A stretch of 64,000 bases of DNA from Streptomyces sp. CNH099 (GTDB lineage: Bacteria; Actinomycetota; Actinomycetes; Streptomycetales; Streptomycetaceae): NCBI GenBank assembly GCA_000514715.1, contig KI911459.1, positions 372,001 through 436,000 on the forward strand. Reading direction: 5' to 3'. The notes beneath the pieces were generated by a model. It was not told where the DNA came from. It made no database searches and worked only from the letters and a program-made list of their open reading frames with translations. Position 1 is the stretch's first letter, and each line of letters opens with the position of its first letter. Position numbers and translations under genes: made by a program. This document shows, one piece after another, positions 54,349 through 61,846 of the stretch.

Positions 54349-55970
54349 CCGTACGGAACGCGCCCGGAACGGACAGCACGGACAGCACGGGCGGCGCGGA
54401 GCCGGCGCCCGCCCGGGACTTCTCCCTCAACGCCCGCCGCCGCGCCCGCGAGCTGGCCGGGCTGGCCGCCGGCGAGCGCGTGGACCTGCTGGTCGTCGGG
54501 CTCGGCGCCACCGGCGCCGGGGTCGCGCTGGACGCCGCCGCGCGCGGGCTGTCGGTCGCCGCGATCGACGCCCACGACCTGGCGTTCGGCACCTCGCGCT
54601 GGAGCAGCAAGCTCGTCCACGGCGGCCTGCGCTACCTGGCCTCCGGCCAGGTCGGCATCGCCCGCGAGTGCGCGGTGGAGCGCGGCGCGCTGCTGGAGCG
54701 CATCGCGCCGCACCTCGTGCACGCCCAGCCCTTCGTGATCCCCCTCACCCCGCTGACCACCCGCGCCCAGGCCGCCGTCGCCTGGGCCGGGCTGCGCTCC
54801 GGCGACCTGCTGCGCGTCGCCGCGCGCACCTCCCGCGCGGCGCTGCCCGCGCCGCGCCGGCTGTCCGCCGTGGAGACCCAGCAGCTCGTGCCCGGGCTGC
54901 GGCGCTACGGGCTGCGCGGCGGACTGCTCTCGTGGGACGGGCAGCTGACCGACGACGCCCGGCTGGTGACGGCCGTGGCGCGGACGGCCGCGGGGTACGG
55001 GGCCCGGGTGCTGACCCGGGCCCGCGCGGTGGAGCTGACCGGCTCCGGCGCGGTCGTCCGGGACGAGACGACGGGGGAGCGGCTGCGCATCCGGGCCCGC
55101 GCGGTGGTCAACGCGACCGGGGTGTGGGCCGGTCAGCTGGTGCCCGGGGTGCGGCTGCGCCCGTCGCGCGGCACGCACCTGGTGCTGCGCGCCGAGGCGC
55201 TGGGGATGGGTCGGCAGCCGGGAGGGGCGGGCGTGCACATCCCGATCCCGGGGGCGCCGGCCCGGTTCGCGCTGGTGCTGCCGCAGGACGACGGCCGGGT
55301 GTACGTGGGCCTGACCGACGAGCCGGTCGACGGCGACGTGCCGGACGAGCCGGCGGTGCCGGAGACGGACGTCGGCTTCCTCCTCGACGTGCTGGACTCC
55401 GCGCTGGACGTGCCGGTGCGCCGGGCGGACGTGGTCGGCGCGTTCGCCGGGCTGCGCCCGCTGCTGGAGAGCGACGGCCGCAGCGCCGACCTCTCCCGCC
55501 GGCACGCGGTGCGCACCTCGCCGGACGGCGTGGTCACCGTCGTCGGCGGCAAGCTGACGACGTACCGGCGGATGGCCGAGGACGCCGTCGACGCGGCCGT
55601 GGCCGGCGCCGGTCTGGCCGCGGGCCCGTGCCGTACCGCCCGGCTGCCGCTCGTCGGCGCCGCGCCGCCCGCCGAGCTGGCCCGGCTGGACGCGCCGCGC
55701 CGGCTGGTGCAGCGCTACGGGACGGAGGCGCCGGCGGTGCAGGCGCTGGCCGCCGCGGAACCCGCGCTCGCCGCGCCGGTCGTGCCCGGATACCCGGTCA
55801 CCGGCGCCGAGCTGGCCTGGGCCGTACGCCACGAGGGCGCCCTCGACGAGGCCGACCTGCTGGACCGGCGCACCCGGCTGGGGCTGGTGGCGGCGGAGCG
55901 GGCGGCCGCGGTGGCGGCCGCCCGCGAGGTGCTGTCCGCGCTGAACGGGGCGGTCAGTCCAGGGCGTTGA
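54345..55970 (+). CDS. glpD: Glycerol-3-phosphate dehydrogenase (FAD, aerobic)
   Basis: The 541-aa flavoenzyme oxidises sn-glycerol-3-phosphate to DHAP, passing electrons to quinone. The FAD motif VVGLGATGAGVALDAAARG is at ~49-67, followed by GTSRWSSKLVHGGLRYL, both diagnostic. Late motifs LPQDDGRVYVGLTDEP and VVGGKLTTYRRMAEDAVD are intact, and a C-terminal GlpD domain (~400-530) follows. No glpF or glpK is adjacent. Its product DHAP is the glycerol-backbone source for an AGPS reaction. The 3' end overlaps the convergent lipase gene by 17 bp. Confidence 0.94.
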   Translation: MTVRNAPGTDSTDSTGGAEPAPARDFSLNARRRARELAGLAAGERVDLLVVGLGATGAGVALDAAARGLSVAAIDAHDLAFGTSRWSSKLVHGGLRYLASGQVGIARECAVERGALLERIAPHLVHAQPFVIPLTPLTTRAQAAVAWAGLRSGDLLRVAARTSRAALPAPRRLSAVETQQLVPGLRRYGLRGGLLSWDGQLTDDARLVTAVARTAAGYGARVLTRARAVELTGSGAVVRDETTGERLRIRARAVVNATGVWAGQLVPGVRLRPSRGTHLVLRAEALGMGRQPGGAGVHIPIPGAPARFALVLPQDDGRVYVGLTDEPVDGDVPDEPAVPETDVGFLLDVLDSALDVPVRRADVVGAFAGLRPLLESDGRSADLSRRHAVRTSPDGVVTVVGGKLTTYRRMAEDAVDAAVAGAGLAAGPCRTARLPLVGAAPPAELARLDAPRRLVQRYGTEAPAVQALAAAEPALAAPVVPGYPVTGAELAWAVRHEGALDEADLLDRRTRLGLVAAERAAAVAAAREVLSALNGAVSPGR

Positions 55971-56775
55971 ACACGGGGTAGTAGCCGCCGGAGTGCCCGG
56001 CGGCCTTGGGGTGGTAGGAGTCGCCGATGGGGAAGGTAACGCTGTGCAGCCATTCGCTGTCCGAGCAGATCTCGTGCCCGGAGAACGCCGGCCGGACGTC
56101 GCCGTACGAGAAGCCGTGGTCGGCCGCGCGCTTGGCGGTCACGTCGCTCAGCAGGTCCGCGGCGCCGTTGATGGCGGCCCGGGAACGCTCGCTGATGCCG
56201 AAGAAGCAGCCGCCGTTGAGCTGGTACATCCGCGGGTAGCCGAGCACGACGACGTGCGCGTTGGGGGCGCGGGCGCGTACCGCGTCGTACGCGGCGTTGA
56301 GCCGCCCGGGGAGCGTGCCCTCGATGTACGTGCGCGCCTCGTTGATCCGGTTGACGCACGCCGACTCGCCCTGCAGCACACAGGTGATCATGGCGTCGGC
56401 GAAGCCGGCGTCGTTGCCGCCGATGCTGAGGGAGACGAGGGTGGTCGAGGAGTTGAGCGGACCGAGCTGGTTGTTGATGAGGTCGCCGGTGCGGGCGCCG
56501 GAGCAGGCGGTGAAGGAGAAGGACGCCGGGGAGTGCGCGTTCTTCCACAGCACCGGGTACGCCCGGGTGCTGCGCTTGCAGTCGCCGCTCGCCGAGTCGT
56601 ACGAACCGGCGCCCACGCCCGAGGCGTAGGAGTCGCCGAGCGCCACGTAGTTCTCCGCGTAGGCGCTCCGCGCCGCGGTGCTCTCGGCGGCCTGGGCGGG
56701 CGCGGTGCCGAGCAGCGCCACTGTGGTGGCGACGAGGAAGCCCAGCAGCAGCCGCAAGGGCCGGGCAGTTCTCAT
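55954..56775 (-). CDS. Secreted GDSL/SGNH lipase-esterase
   Basis: The 273-aa protein starts at ATG 56775 (GGGGG upstream) with a signal peptide (~1-29, cut after AQA). SGNH blocks: VALGDSYASGVG (Ser49), TACSGARTGDL with Gly, SIGGNDAGF (Asn), and SYHPKAAGH (Asp/His dyad near the end). Cysteines are paired as in Streptomyces extracellular lipases of this type. It ends inside the last codons of glpD on the other strand. Confidence 0.93.
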   Translation of the reverse strand: MRTARPLRLLLGFLVATTVALLGTAPAQAAESTAARSAYAENYVALGDSYASGVGAGSYDSASGDCKRSTRAYPVLWKNAHSPASFSFTACSGARTGDLINNQLGPLNSSTTLVSLSIGGNDAGFADAMITCVLQGESACVNRINEARTYIEGTLPGRLNAAYDAVRARAPNAHVVVLGYPRMYQLNGGCFFGISERSRAAINGAADLLSDVTAKRAADHGFSYGDVRPAFSGHEICSDSEWLHSVTFPIGDSYHPKAAGHSGGYYPVFNALD

Positions 56776-57003
56776 GGAACCCCCTGGGGATGAGGTTGTA
56801 CCGAGTGGTAACCACACCCTGCCCTGTGACACCCATGTCCATGCCAAGGCGCAACTGCGCGCCTGTGATGCGCCGTTCAATCCCTGTTGGGCGAGTTCGC
56901 CATGGCATCAGCCGATAATCGGGTCGGCCGCCGGCCCGTCCCCTCAGAAGACCCGACCGCAACCGGCAGAGTGCGCCTCTGCCTTGGAGCGTGAGCGACG
57001 ACC

Positions 57004-57630
57004 GTGACCGGGAAGAGAACGCTGAGCCCTCGGGTGCGGCCGCTCGGGCCCCGCCCCGGCCGCCCCGACACCAGGGCGGACATCATCCGCGCCGCGAAGC
57101 GCATGTTCGCCCGCGGCTACGGGTCCTGCAGCCTGCGCGCCGTCGCCCGGGAGGCGGGCGTCGACCCGTCCCTCCTCGTCCAGTTCTTCGGCAGCAAGGA
57201 AGGGCTGTACCTGGCCGCCATCGCCGACGTCATGCGCCCCGACGACGTGCTCGACCGGATCGTCGGCGACACCTCCGACGGACTGGGCCGCAGGCTCGCC
57301 GGCTATTACTTCGATCTGTGGGACGACGCCGAGACCAGGTGGCCCTTTCAGGCGATCCTGCTCTCCGCCGCCTCGTACCAGCCGGCCGCCGCCGTCCTGC
57401 GCGACTTCATCACCCGCGAACTCGTCGCCCGGGTCGCCGCCCGCGCCGTCCCCGACCGGGCGGAGCTGCGTGCGGGCCTGGCCGGTTCCCATCTGGTGGG
57501 CACCGCCCTCGTGCGCTACGTGGTGCGTTTCGGGCCGCTCGCGGACCTGCCGCGGCCGGAGCTGGCCGAGATCGTGGGCGGCACCATCGACGGGTACCTC
57601 TTCGGCCCGCTGCCCTCCGGCAGCGCCTAG
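57004..57630 (+). CDS. TetR-family regulator preceding the diiron/Lar operon
   Basis: The 208-aa protein has a TetR HTH at ~25-70 (TRADIIRAAKRMFARGYGSCSLRAVAREAGVDPSLLVQFFGSKEGLYLAAI) and a TetR C-terminal domain. GTG start; GGAG lies 15 nt upstream. GATAAT at 56914-56919 is a possible -10. It is 162 bp ahead of the diiron gene, in the same direction, with a perfect palindrome between them, and is the likely repressor of that operon. Confidence 0.9.
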   Translation: MTGKRTLSPRVRPLGPRPGRPDTRADIIRAAKRMFARGYGSCSLRAVAREAGVDPSLLVQFFGSKEGLYLAAIADVMRPDDVLDRIVGDTSDGLGRRLAGYYFDLWDDAETRWPFQAILLSAASYQPAAAVLRDFITRELVARVAARAVPDRAELRAGLAGSHLVGTALVRYVVRFGPLADLPRPELAEIVGGTIDGYLFGPLPSGSA

Positions 57631-57701
57631 CTTCGAGTCAACCTCACGGGCCGTCCCTGCGTCAGGGGTGGGGGCGGTGGCGCCCGGAAGCTGCGGCGAT
57701 C

Positions 57702-57732
57702 TAGAATCCCGAGCTAACTCAACAGATGTTGA
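57702..57732 (+). promoter_or_regulatory. Promoter -10 and palindromic operator of the diiron/Lar operon
   Basis: TAGAAT (57702-57707) is a good -10 box, and TCAAC-AGAT-GTTGA (57719-57732), a perfect 14-bp palindrome, would span about +5 to +18. A repressor bound there would block transcription. The adjacent TetR is the obvious candidate. Confidence 0.6.
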
Positions 57733-57792
57733 TAAAGGGCTTCGTGCCGTGATGGACTCGGCGCAATCGGCGCACCTGCCGGAGGGAGAGCA

Positions 57793-58713
57793 ATGGCCTT
57801 CGACATACCGGGCTACATCAGTACAGCCGGACGCGTCCAGGTCGACGATCTGGATCTCGACGCGTTCGCAGAGCGCCCGCTGTCCGAGGAGGCGCTGCGC
57901 TGCCTGCGCTACATGTCGGACGTGGAGAGCCACACGATCTGCTACCTGCGTGACGTGCTGGTCACCCCGTCCCACCGCGACCCGGACGTGACGGCGTTCA
58001 TGTCGATGTGGGCCTTCGAGGAATTCTGGCACGGTGAGGCGATCGACTCCGTGCTGCGCGCCCACGGGCAGAAGGCCGACTACGACCACATCCGCGAGGT
58101 GCGGGAGGCGCAGGGGGTCAAGGATCGGCTGGCGCCGATCTACCAGTCCGTCGCGGCCAACGCCATCGGCGACGACTTCGTCGCCGTGCACATGACGTGG
58201 GGCGCGATAAACGAGTGGTCCGCGCACGCCGCGTACGGCAGCCTGATCGAGAAGGAGCAGCACCCGGAGCTGACCAAGCTGCTCGGGCGCATCCAGCGCC
58301 AGGAGTCCCGGCACCTCGCGTTCTACGCCAGCCAGGCCAAGGAGCGCCTGGAGCGCTCGTCGCGCGCCCGGTCGCTGACCCGCTGGGTGACCGACCGCTT
58401 CTGGCAGCCCGTCGGCTCCACCATCCAGCCGGTGGAGGAGACCCGCTTCGTCCTGGGGCACCTGCTGGGCGACGACGAGGGCGCCGCGGCCGTGCGCAAG
58501 ATCGACGAGAAGGTGCACAAGCTCCCCGGCATGGACGGGCTCAACCTGGTCCAGCGCGGCGTCGCGGGCTTCGGCGCCGGGGTGCCGGTGGCGGGCACCG
58601 GCGACGACCGGGGCGGCTCCCGCAAACGCGGGCTCGTCGCCGGCGCCGCGCTGCTCGCGGGCGCGGCCGGGATCGCCGCCGTACGACGCCGATCGGCGGG
58701 CTCGCAGGCATGA
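57793..58713 (+). CDS. Diiron ferritin-like oxygenase/desaturase-type protein, function unknown
   Basis: The 306-aa protein carries a complete four-helix diiron carboxylate set: Glu45 (VESHT), Glu77-X2-His80 (EEFWH), Glu141 (NEWSAH) and Glu171-X2-His174 (ESRH). The pattern resembles acyl-ACP desaturases and AurF-like oxygenases more than ferritins. The C-terminus ends in a hydrophobic helix (~281-300) and RRR, a possible membrane tail anchor. Its stop overlaps larE by ATGA, so it is co-translated with the nickel-pincer cofactor genes. I do not recognise a defined function. Confidence 0.87.
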   Translation: MAFDIPGYISTAGRVQVDDLDLDAFAERPLSEEALRCLRYMSDVESHTICYLRDVLVTPSHRDPDVTAFMSMWAFEEFWHGEAIDSVLRAHGQKADYDHIREVREAQGVKDRLAPIYQSVAANAIGDDFVAVHMTWGAINEWSAHAAYGSLIEKEQHPELTKLLGRIQRQESRHLAFYASQAKERLERSSRARSLTRWVTDRFWQPVGSTIQPVEETRFVLGHLLGDDEGAAAVRKIDEKVHKLPGMDGLNLVQRGVAGFGAGVPVAGTGDDRGGSRKRGLVAGAALLAGAAGIAAVRRRSAGSQA

Positions 58714-59636
58714 CGGAACCCGGCCCGGCCGCCACGCCCACATCCGCCGCGGACACCGACGCGGCGGACACCGACGCGGCGGCCGCCGCGCTGCTGGACG
58801 AAGTCGGACGACTCGGCAGTGTCGCGGTGGCATACTCCGGTGGCGTGGATTCCACGGTCGTCCTCGCCGCGGCCGTACGCGCCCTCGGCCCCGGCCGGGC
58901 CGTCGCCGTCATCGCCGACTCGCCCGCCCTGGCCCGCGGCGAGCTCGCCCTCGCCCGGGACACGGCGGCGGACCTCGGCGCCGAACTCGTCGTCCTGGAC
59001 ACCGACGAGCTGTCCGTCGCCGGCTACCGCGCCAACGCCGGCGACCGCTGCTACTTCTGCAAGCAGACCGTCCTCGGCCGGGTCGCCGGCTACGCCGCGG
59101 AGCGCGGCTTCGCGCACGTCGCCACCGGCACCCACCGCGACGACCGGCGCGCCGCCCACCGGCCCGGGCTGCGCGCCGCGAAGGAACTCGACGCCGCCGA
59201 GCCGCTGGCCGCCGCCGGGCTCGGCAAGGCCGCGGTGCGCGCGGTCGCGCGGGCCTGGGGGCTGCCGGTCGCGGAGAAGCCCGGCATGCCGTGCCTGGCG
59301 TCCCGTATCGCGGTGGGCATCCCGGTCTCCCAGGACCGGCTGCACCTGGTCGAACGGGCCGAGGAGCGGGTCCGCGAGACGCTGGACGAGCACCGGGTGG
59401 GCGCCCGCGACGTCCGCGTACGCCTGCTGCGGCGCGGCTTCCGGATCGAGCTGGACGCCCCCGCGCACCGCGAGGTGGCCGCCGCCCGCGGCCTCGGCGA
59501 CACGCTGCTGCGCGAGGTGGCCGCCGTCGGCCCCCTCGGCGAGGGCAGCCTCGCCCCGTACCGCACCGGGGCCGTCAGCACCGCCGCCCGCGCCGCCGCC
59601 CGCGCCGCCTCTCCCGATGGAGCGCCGGCGCGATGA
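58710..59636 (+). CDS. larE: LarE, ATP-dependent sacrificial sulfur transferase
   Basis: LarE adenylates pyridinium-3,5-biscarboxylic acid mononucleotide and inserts sulfur, making the nickel-pincer nucleotide ligand. The 308-aa PP-loop ATPase has SGGVDST at 43-49. Cys195 in GMPCLASR matches the sulfur-donating cysteine. Cys114 and Cys117 in GDRCYFCK add a Cys-X2-Cys pair, the three-cysteine pattern associated with Fe-S-bearing LarE rather than the sacrificial single-Cys type. The N-terminal ~20 residues are a low-complexity Asp/Ala stretch. It overlaps the diiron gene and larB by ATGA. Confidence 0.92.
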   Translation: MTEPGPAATPTSAADTDAADTDAAAAALLDEVGRLGSVAVAYSGGVDSTVVLAAAVRALGPGRAVAVIADSPALARGELALARDTAADLGAELVVLDTDELSVAGYRANAGDRCYFCKQTVLGRVAGYAAERGFAHVATGTHRDDRRAAHRPGLRAAKELDAAEPLAAAGLGKAAVRAVARAWGLPVAEKPGMPCLASRIAVGIPVSQDRLHLVERAEERVRETLDEHRVGARDVRVRLLRRGFRIELDAPAHREVAAARGLGDTLLREVAAVGPLGEGSLAPYRTGAVSTAARAAARAASPDGAPAR

Positions 59637-60361
59637 GCGAGCCGAGCGGCGGCGCCCGCGACGTCGCCGAACTGCTGGCCGACGGCGTGGCGCAGGTCGG
59701 CGACTTCGCCCGGCTCGACGTGGGCCGGCGGCGCCGCACCGGGGTGCCCGAAGTCGTCTACGCCGACGGCAAGACGCCGCAGCAGACGCTGCAGCTGCTC
59801 GCCGAGCTGCGCCGCCGGACGCCGGACTCGCCGGCGCTGGCCACCCGCTGCCCCGAGGAGGTGCTGCGGGAGGCCGCCGACGCCTTCGCGGACGAGCCGG
59901 TACGGGTCGACACCCGGGCGCGCACCGTGACCGTGGGCCCGCTGCCGGCCCCGCGCGGCACCGTCGCCGTGCTCACCGCCGGCACCAGCGACCTGCCCGT
60001 CGCCCGCGAGGCCGTCGCCACGCTCGACGCCCTCGGCACCGGCTCCCGGCTCTTCGCCGACGTGGGCGTCGCGGGCCTGTCCCGGCTGCTCTCGGTGCTC
60101 GCCGAGGTGCGCGCCGCGGACTGCGCGATCGTCGTCGCGGGCATGGACGGCGCCCTGCCGAGCGTGGTCACCGGCCTGCTCGCCGCCCCCGTCGTCGGCG
60201 TCCCCGCCAGCGTCGGCTACGGCTTCGCCGACGGCGGCCGCGCCGCCGCCGGCGCCATGCTGGCCTCCTGCGCCCCCGGGCTCACGGTCGTCAACATCGA
60301 CAACGGCTTCGGCGCCGCCGTCCACGCCGCGAAGATCGTGGGGGTACGCGACGGTGAGTGA
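59633..60361 (+). CDS. larB: LarB, NaAD carboxylase/hydrolase of the nickel-pincer pathway
   Basis: LarB carboxylates and hydrolyses nicotinic acid adenine dinucleotide, the first committed step. The 242-aa protein has an AIR-carboxylase-like (PurE-like) C-terminal half with VAVLTAGTSDLPVAREA, GLSRLL, IVVAGMDGALPSVVTGL and PVVGVPASVGYG. ATG overlaps the larE stop. The stop region overlaps an upstream possible start of larC. Confidence 0.93.
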   Translation: MSEPSGGARDVAELLADGVAQVGDFARLDVGRRRRTGVPEVVYADGKTPQQTLQLLAELRRRTPDSPALATRCPEEVLREAADAFADEPVRVDTRARTVTVGPLPAPRGTVAVLTAGTSDLPVAREAVATLDALGTGSRLFADVGVAGLSRLLSVLAEVRAADCAIVVAGMDGALPSVVTGLLAAPVVGVPASVGYGFADGGRAAAGAMLASCAPGLTVVNIDNGFGAAVHAAKIVGVRDGE

Positions 60362-60522
60362 CCGGATGTCCGCCGCGCCGGGGGCGTACGCCCCGGGCCG
60401 TCCGCACGCACCCGTGCCCCTGGCCCGTACCCGGGCCGGTGTGGCGGCGCAGCGGCGCGGGAAGGGCTGTCCCGGTGATCGCGCAGCACAGTCCGCAGGG
60501 AACCCGGCGGGGGTGGCGCACG

Positions 60523-61785
60523 GTGGCTGAGGGGACGGCCGCGGCCCATCTCGACTGCACCGCCGGGGTGGCCGGCGACATGCTGCTGGGCGCGCTGCTC
60601 GACGCCGGCGCGCGCCTCGGTGCCGTGCGGGACGCGGTGGCGGCGCTCGGGATCGACGGGCTCGACGTGACCGTGGCGCGGGCCCGGCGCGGCGGCTTCG
60701 CCTGCAACCGCGTCACCGTCCACCGCCCCGCCGCCGCCGACCACCACCGGCGCCTCGACGACGTCCTCGGCGACGTCGGACGGGCGACGCGCGCCGGCCT
60801 CCCCGAGGCCGCCGCGGACTTCGCCGCCCGCGTCTTCCGGCTGCTCGCCGAGGCCGAGGGCAAGGCGCACGGCACCGCCCCCGAGGACGTCCACTTCCAC
60901 GAGGTCGGCGCCTTCGACGCGCTCGCCGACGTCGTCGGCTGCGCCGCCGCGCTCGCCGACCTCGGCCTGCTCGCCCCCGGCGCCGCCGTCACCTGCTCGC
61001 CGCTCGCCGCCGGCAGCGGGGAGGTCGACTGCGCGCACGGCCGGATGCCCGTCCCCGTACCCGCCGTGCTGCACCTGGCCGCCGCCGGCGGCCTGGCGCT
61101 GACCGGCGGCCGGCTCGCCGGCGAGCGCACCACCCCCACCGGCGCCGCGCTCGTCGCCGCCCTCGCCGCCCCCGGCCCGCTGCCGGAGATGGCGGTACGG
61201 TCCGTCGGCACCGGCGGCGGCCGCCGCGACACGCCGGACCGCCCCAACATCACCCGCGTCGTCGTCGGCACCGCCGCGCCCGCGGACCCTCGCGGCGGCG
61301 GCCCCGCCGAGGGCGAGGTCACCGTCGTGGAGAGCACCGTCGACGACCTCGACCCGCGGCTGTGGCCCTCGGTCCTCGCCGCCCTGCGCGCCGCCGGTGC
61401 CTGGGACTGCTGGACCACCGAGACCGTCGGCCGGCACGGCCGCCCCGGCCGCGTCGTCACCGCGCTGTGCGCGGACGACGTGCGGCCGGCCGTCGCCGAC
61501 GCGCTGTTCCTGCACACCACCACGCTCGGCGTCCGCTGGTCCGCCCACCGGCGCCTCATGCTGCCCCGGCACAGCGCCGTGGTGGCCGTGGGCCCGCCCG
61601 GCGCCGAGCAGCAGGTCACCGTCAAAGTGGCGGACGGCCCCGGCGGCGCGCTCACCGTGCAGCCGGAGCTTGCCGAGGCGGAGACCGCCGCGGCCGCGCT
61701 GGGCTGGCCCGTACGCGCGGTGTGCGAAGCTGCCGCAGTCCGCTACCGGGGCGACCTGGCGGTGCCGCGGCCCGCCACCGGTTGA
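60523..61785 (+). CDS. larC: LarC, nickel insertion cyclometallase (single unbroken ORF)
   Basis: LarC uses CTP and Mn to insert nickel into the thiocarboxylated nucleotide. The GTG at 60523 gives the standard start AAHLDCTAGVAGDMLLGALLDAG; the frame is open from 60358 but the extra 55 residues look non-homologous. The 420-aa protein joins LarC1 (HFHEVGAFDALADVVG near 124) and LarC2 (from ~264, VVESTVDDLDP) without the programmed frameshift that splits the Lactiplantibacillus gene. A GGCGGGGG run precedes the start. Confidence 0.9.
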   Translation: MAEGTAAAHLDCTAGVAGDMLLGALLDAGARLGAVRDAVAALGIDGLDVTVARARRGGFACNRVTVHRPAAADHHRRLDDVLGDVGRATRAGLPEAAADFAARVFRLLAEAEGKAHGTAPEDVHFHEVGAFDALADVVGCAAALADLGLLAPGAAVTCSPLAAGSGEVDCAHGRMPVPVPAVLHLAAAGGLALTGGRLAGERTTPTGAALVAALAAPGPLPEMAVRSVGTGGGRRDTPDRPNITRVVVGTAAPADPRGGGPAEGEVTVVESTVDDLDPRLWPSVLAALRAAGAWDCWTTETVGRHGRPGRVVTALCADDVRPAVADALFLHTTTLGVRWSAHRRLMLPRHSAVVAVGPPGAEQQVTVKVADGPGGALTVQPELAEAETAAAALGWPVRAVCEAAAVRYRGDLAVPRPATG

Positions 61786-61846
61786 CGCCGGTCCGCACCA
61801 GAAACAGAGACCGGCATATGCAAGACCAGACCAGGGGAGGGCACGA

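Noticed and set aside
57793..58713. Plasmalogen desaturase (CarF/PEDS1) for the ether-lipid idea
   Set aside because: CarF-type enzymes are multi-pass membrane proteins with His-rich motifs; this protein has a soluble Glu/His diiron bundle and at most one terminal helix.
60358..60522. larC start at GTG 60358 overlapping the larB stop
   Set aside because: The extra 55 residues are Arg/Pro-rich and unlike any LarC; GTG 60523 gives the conserved N-terminus.
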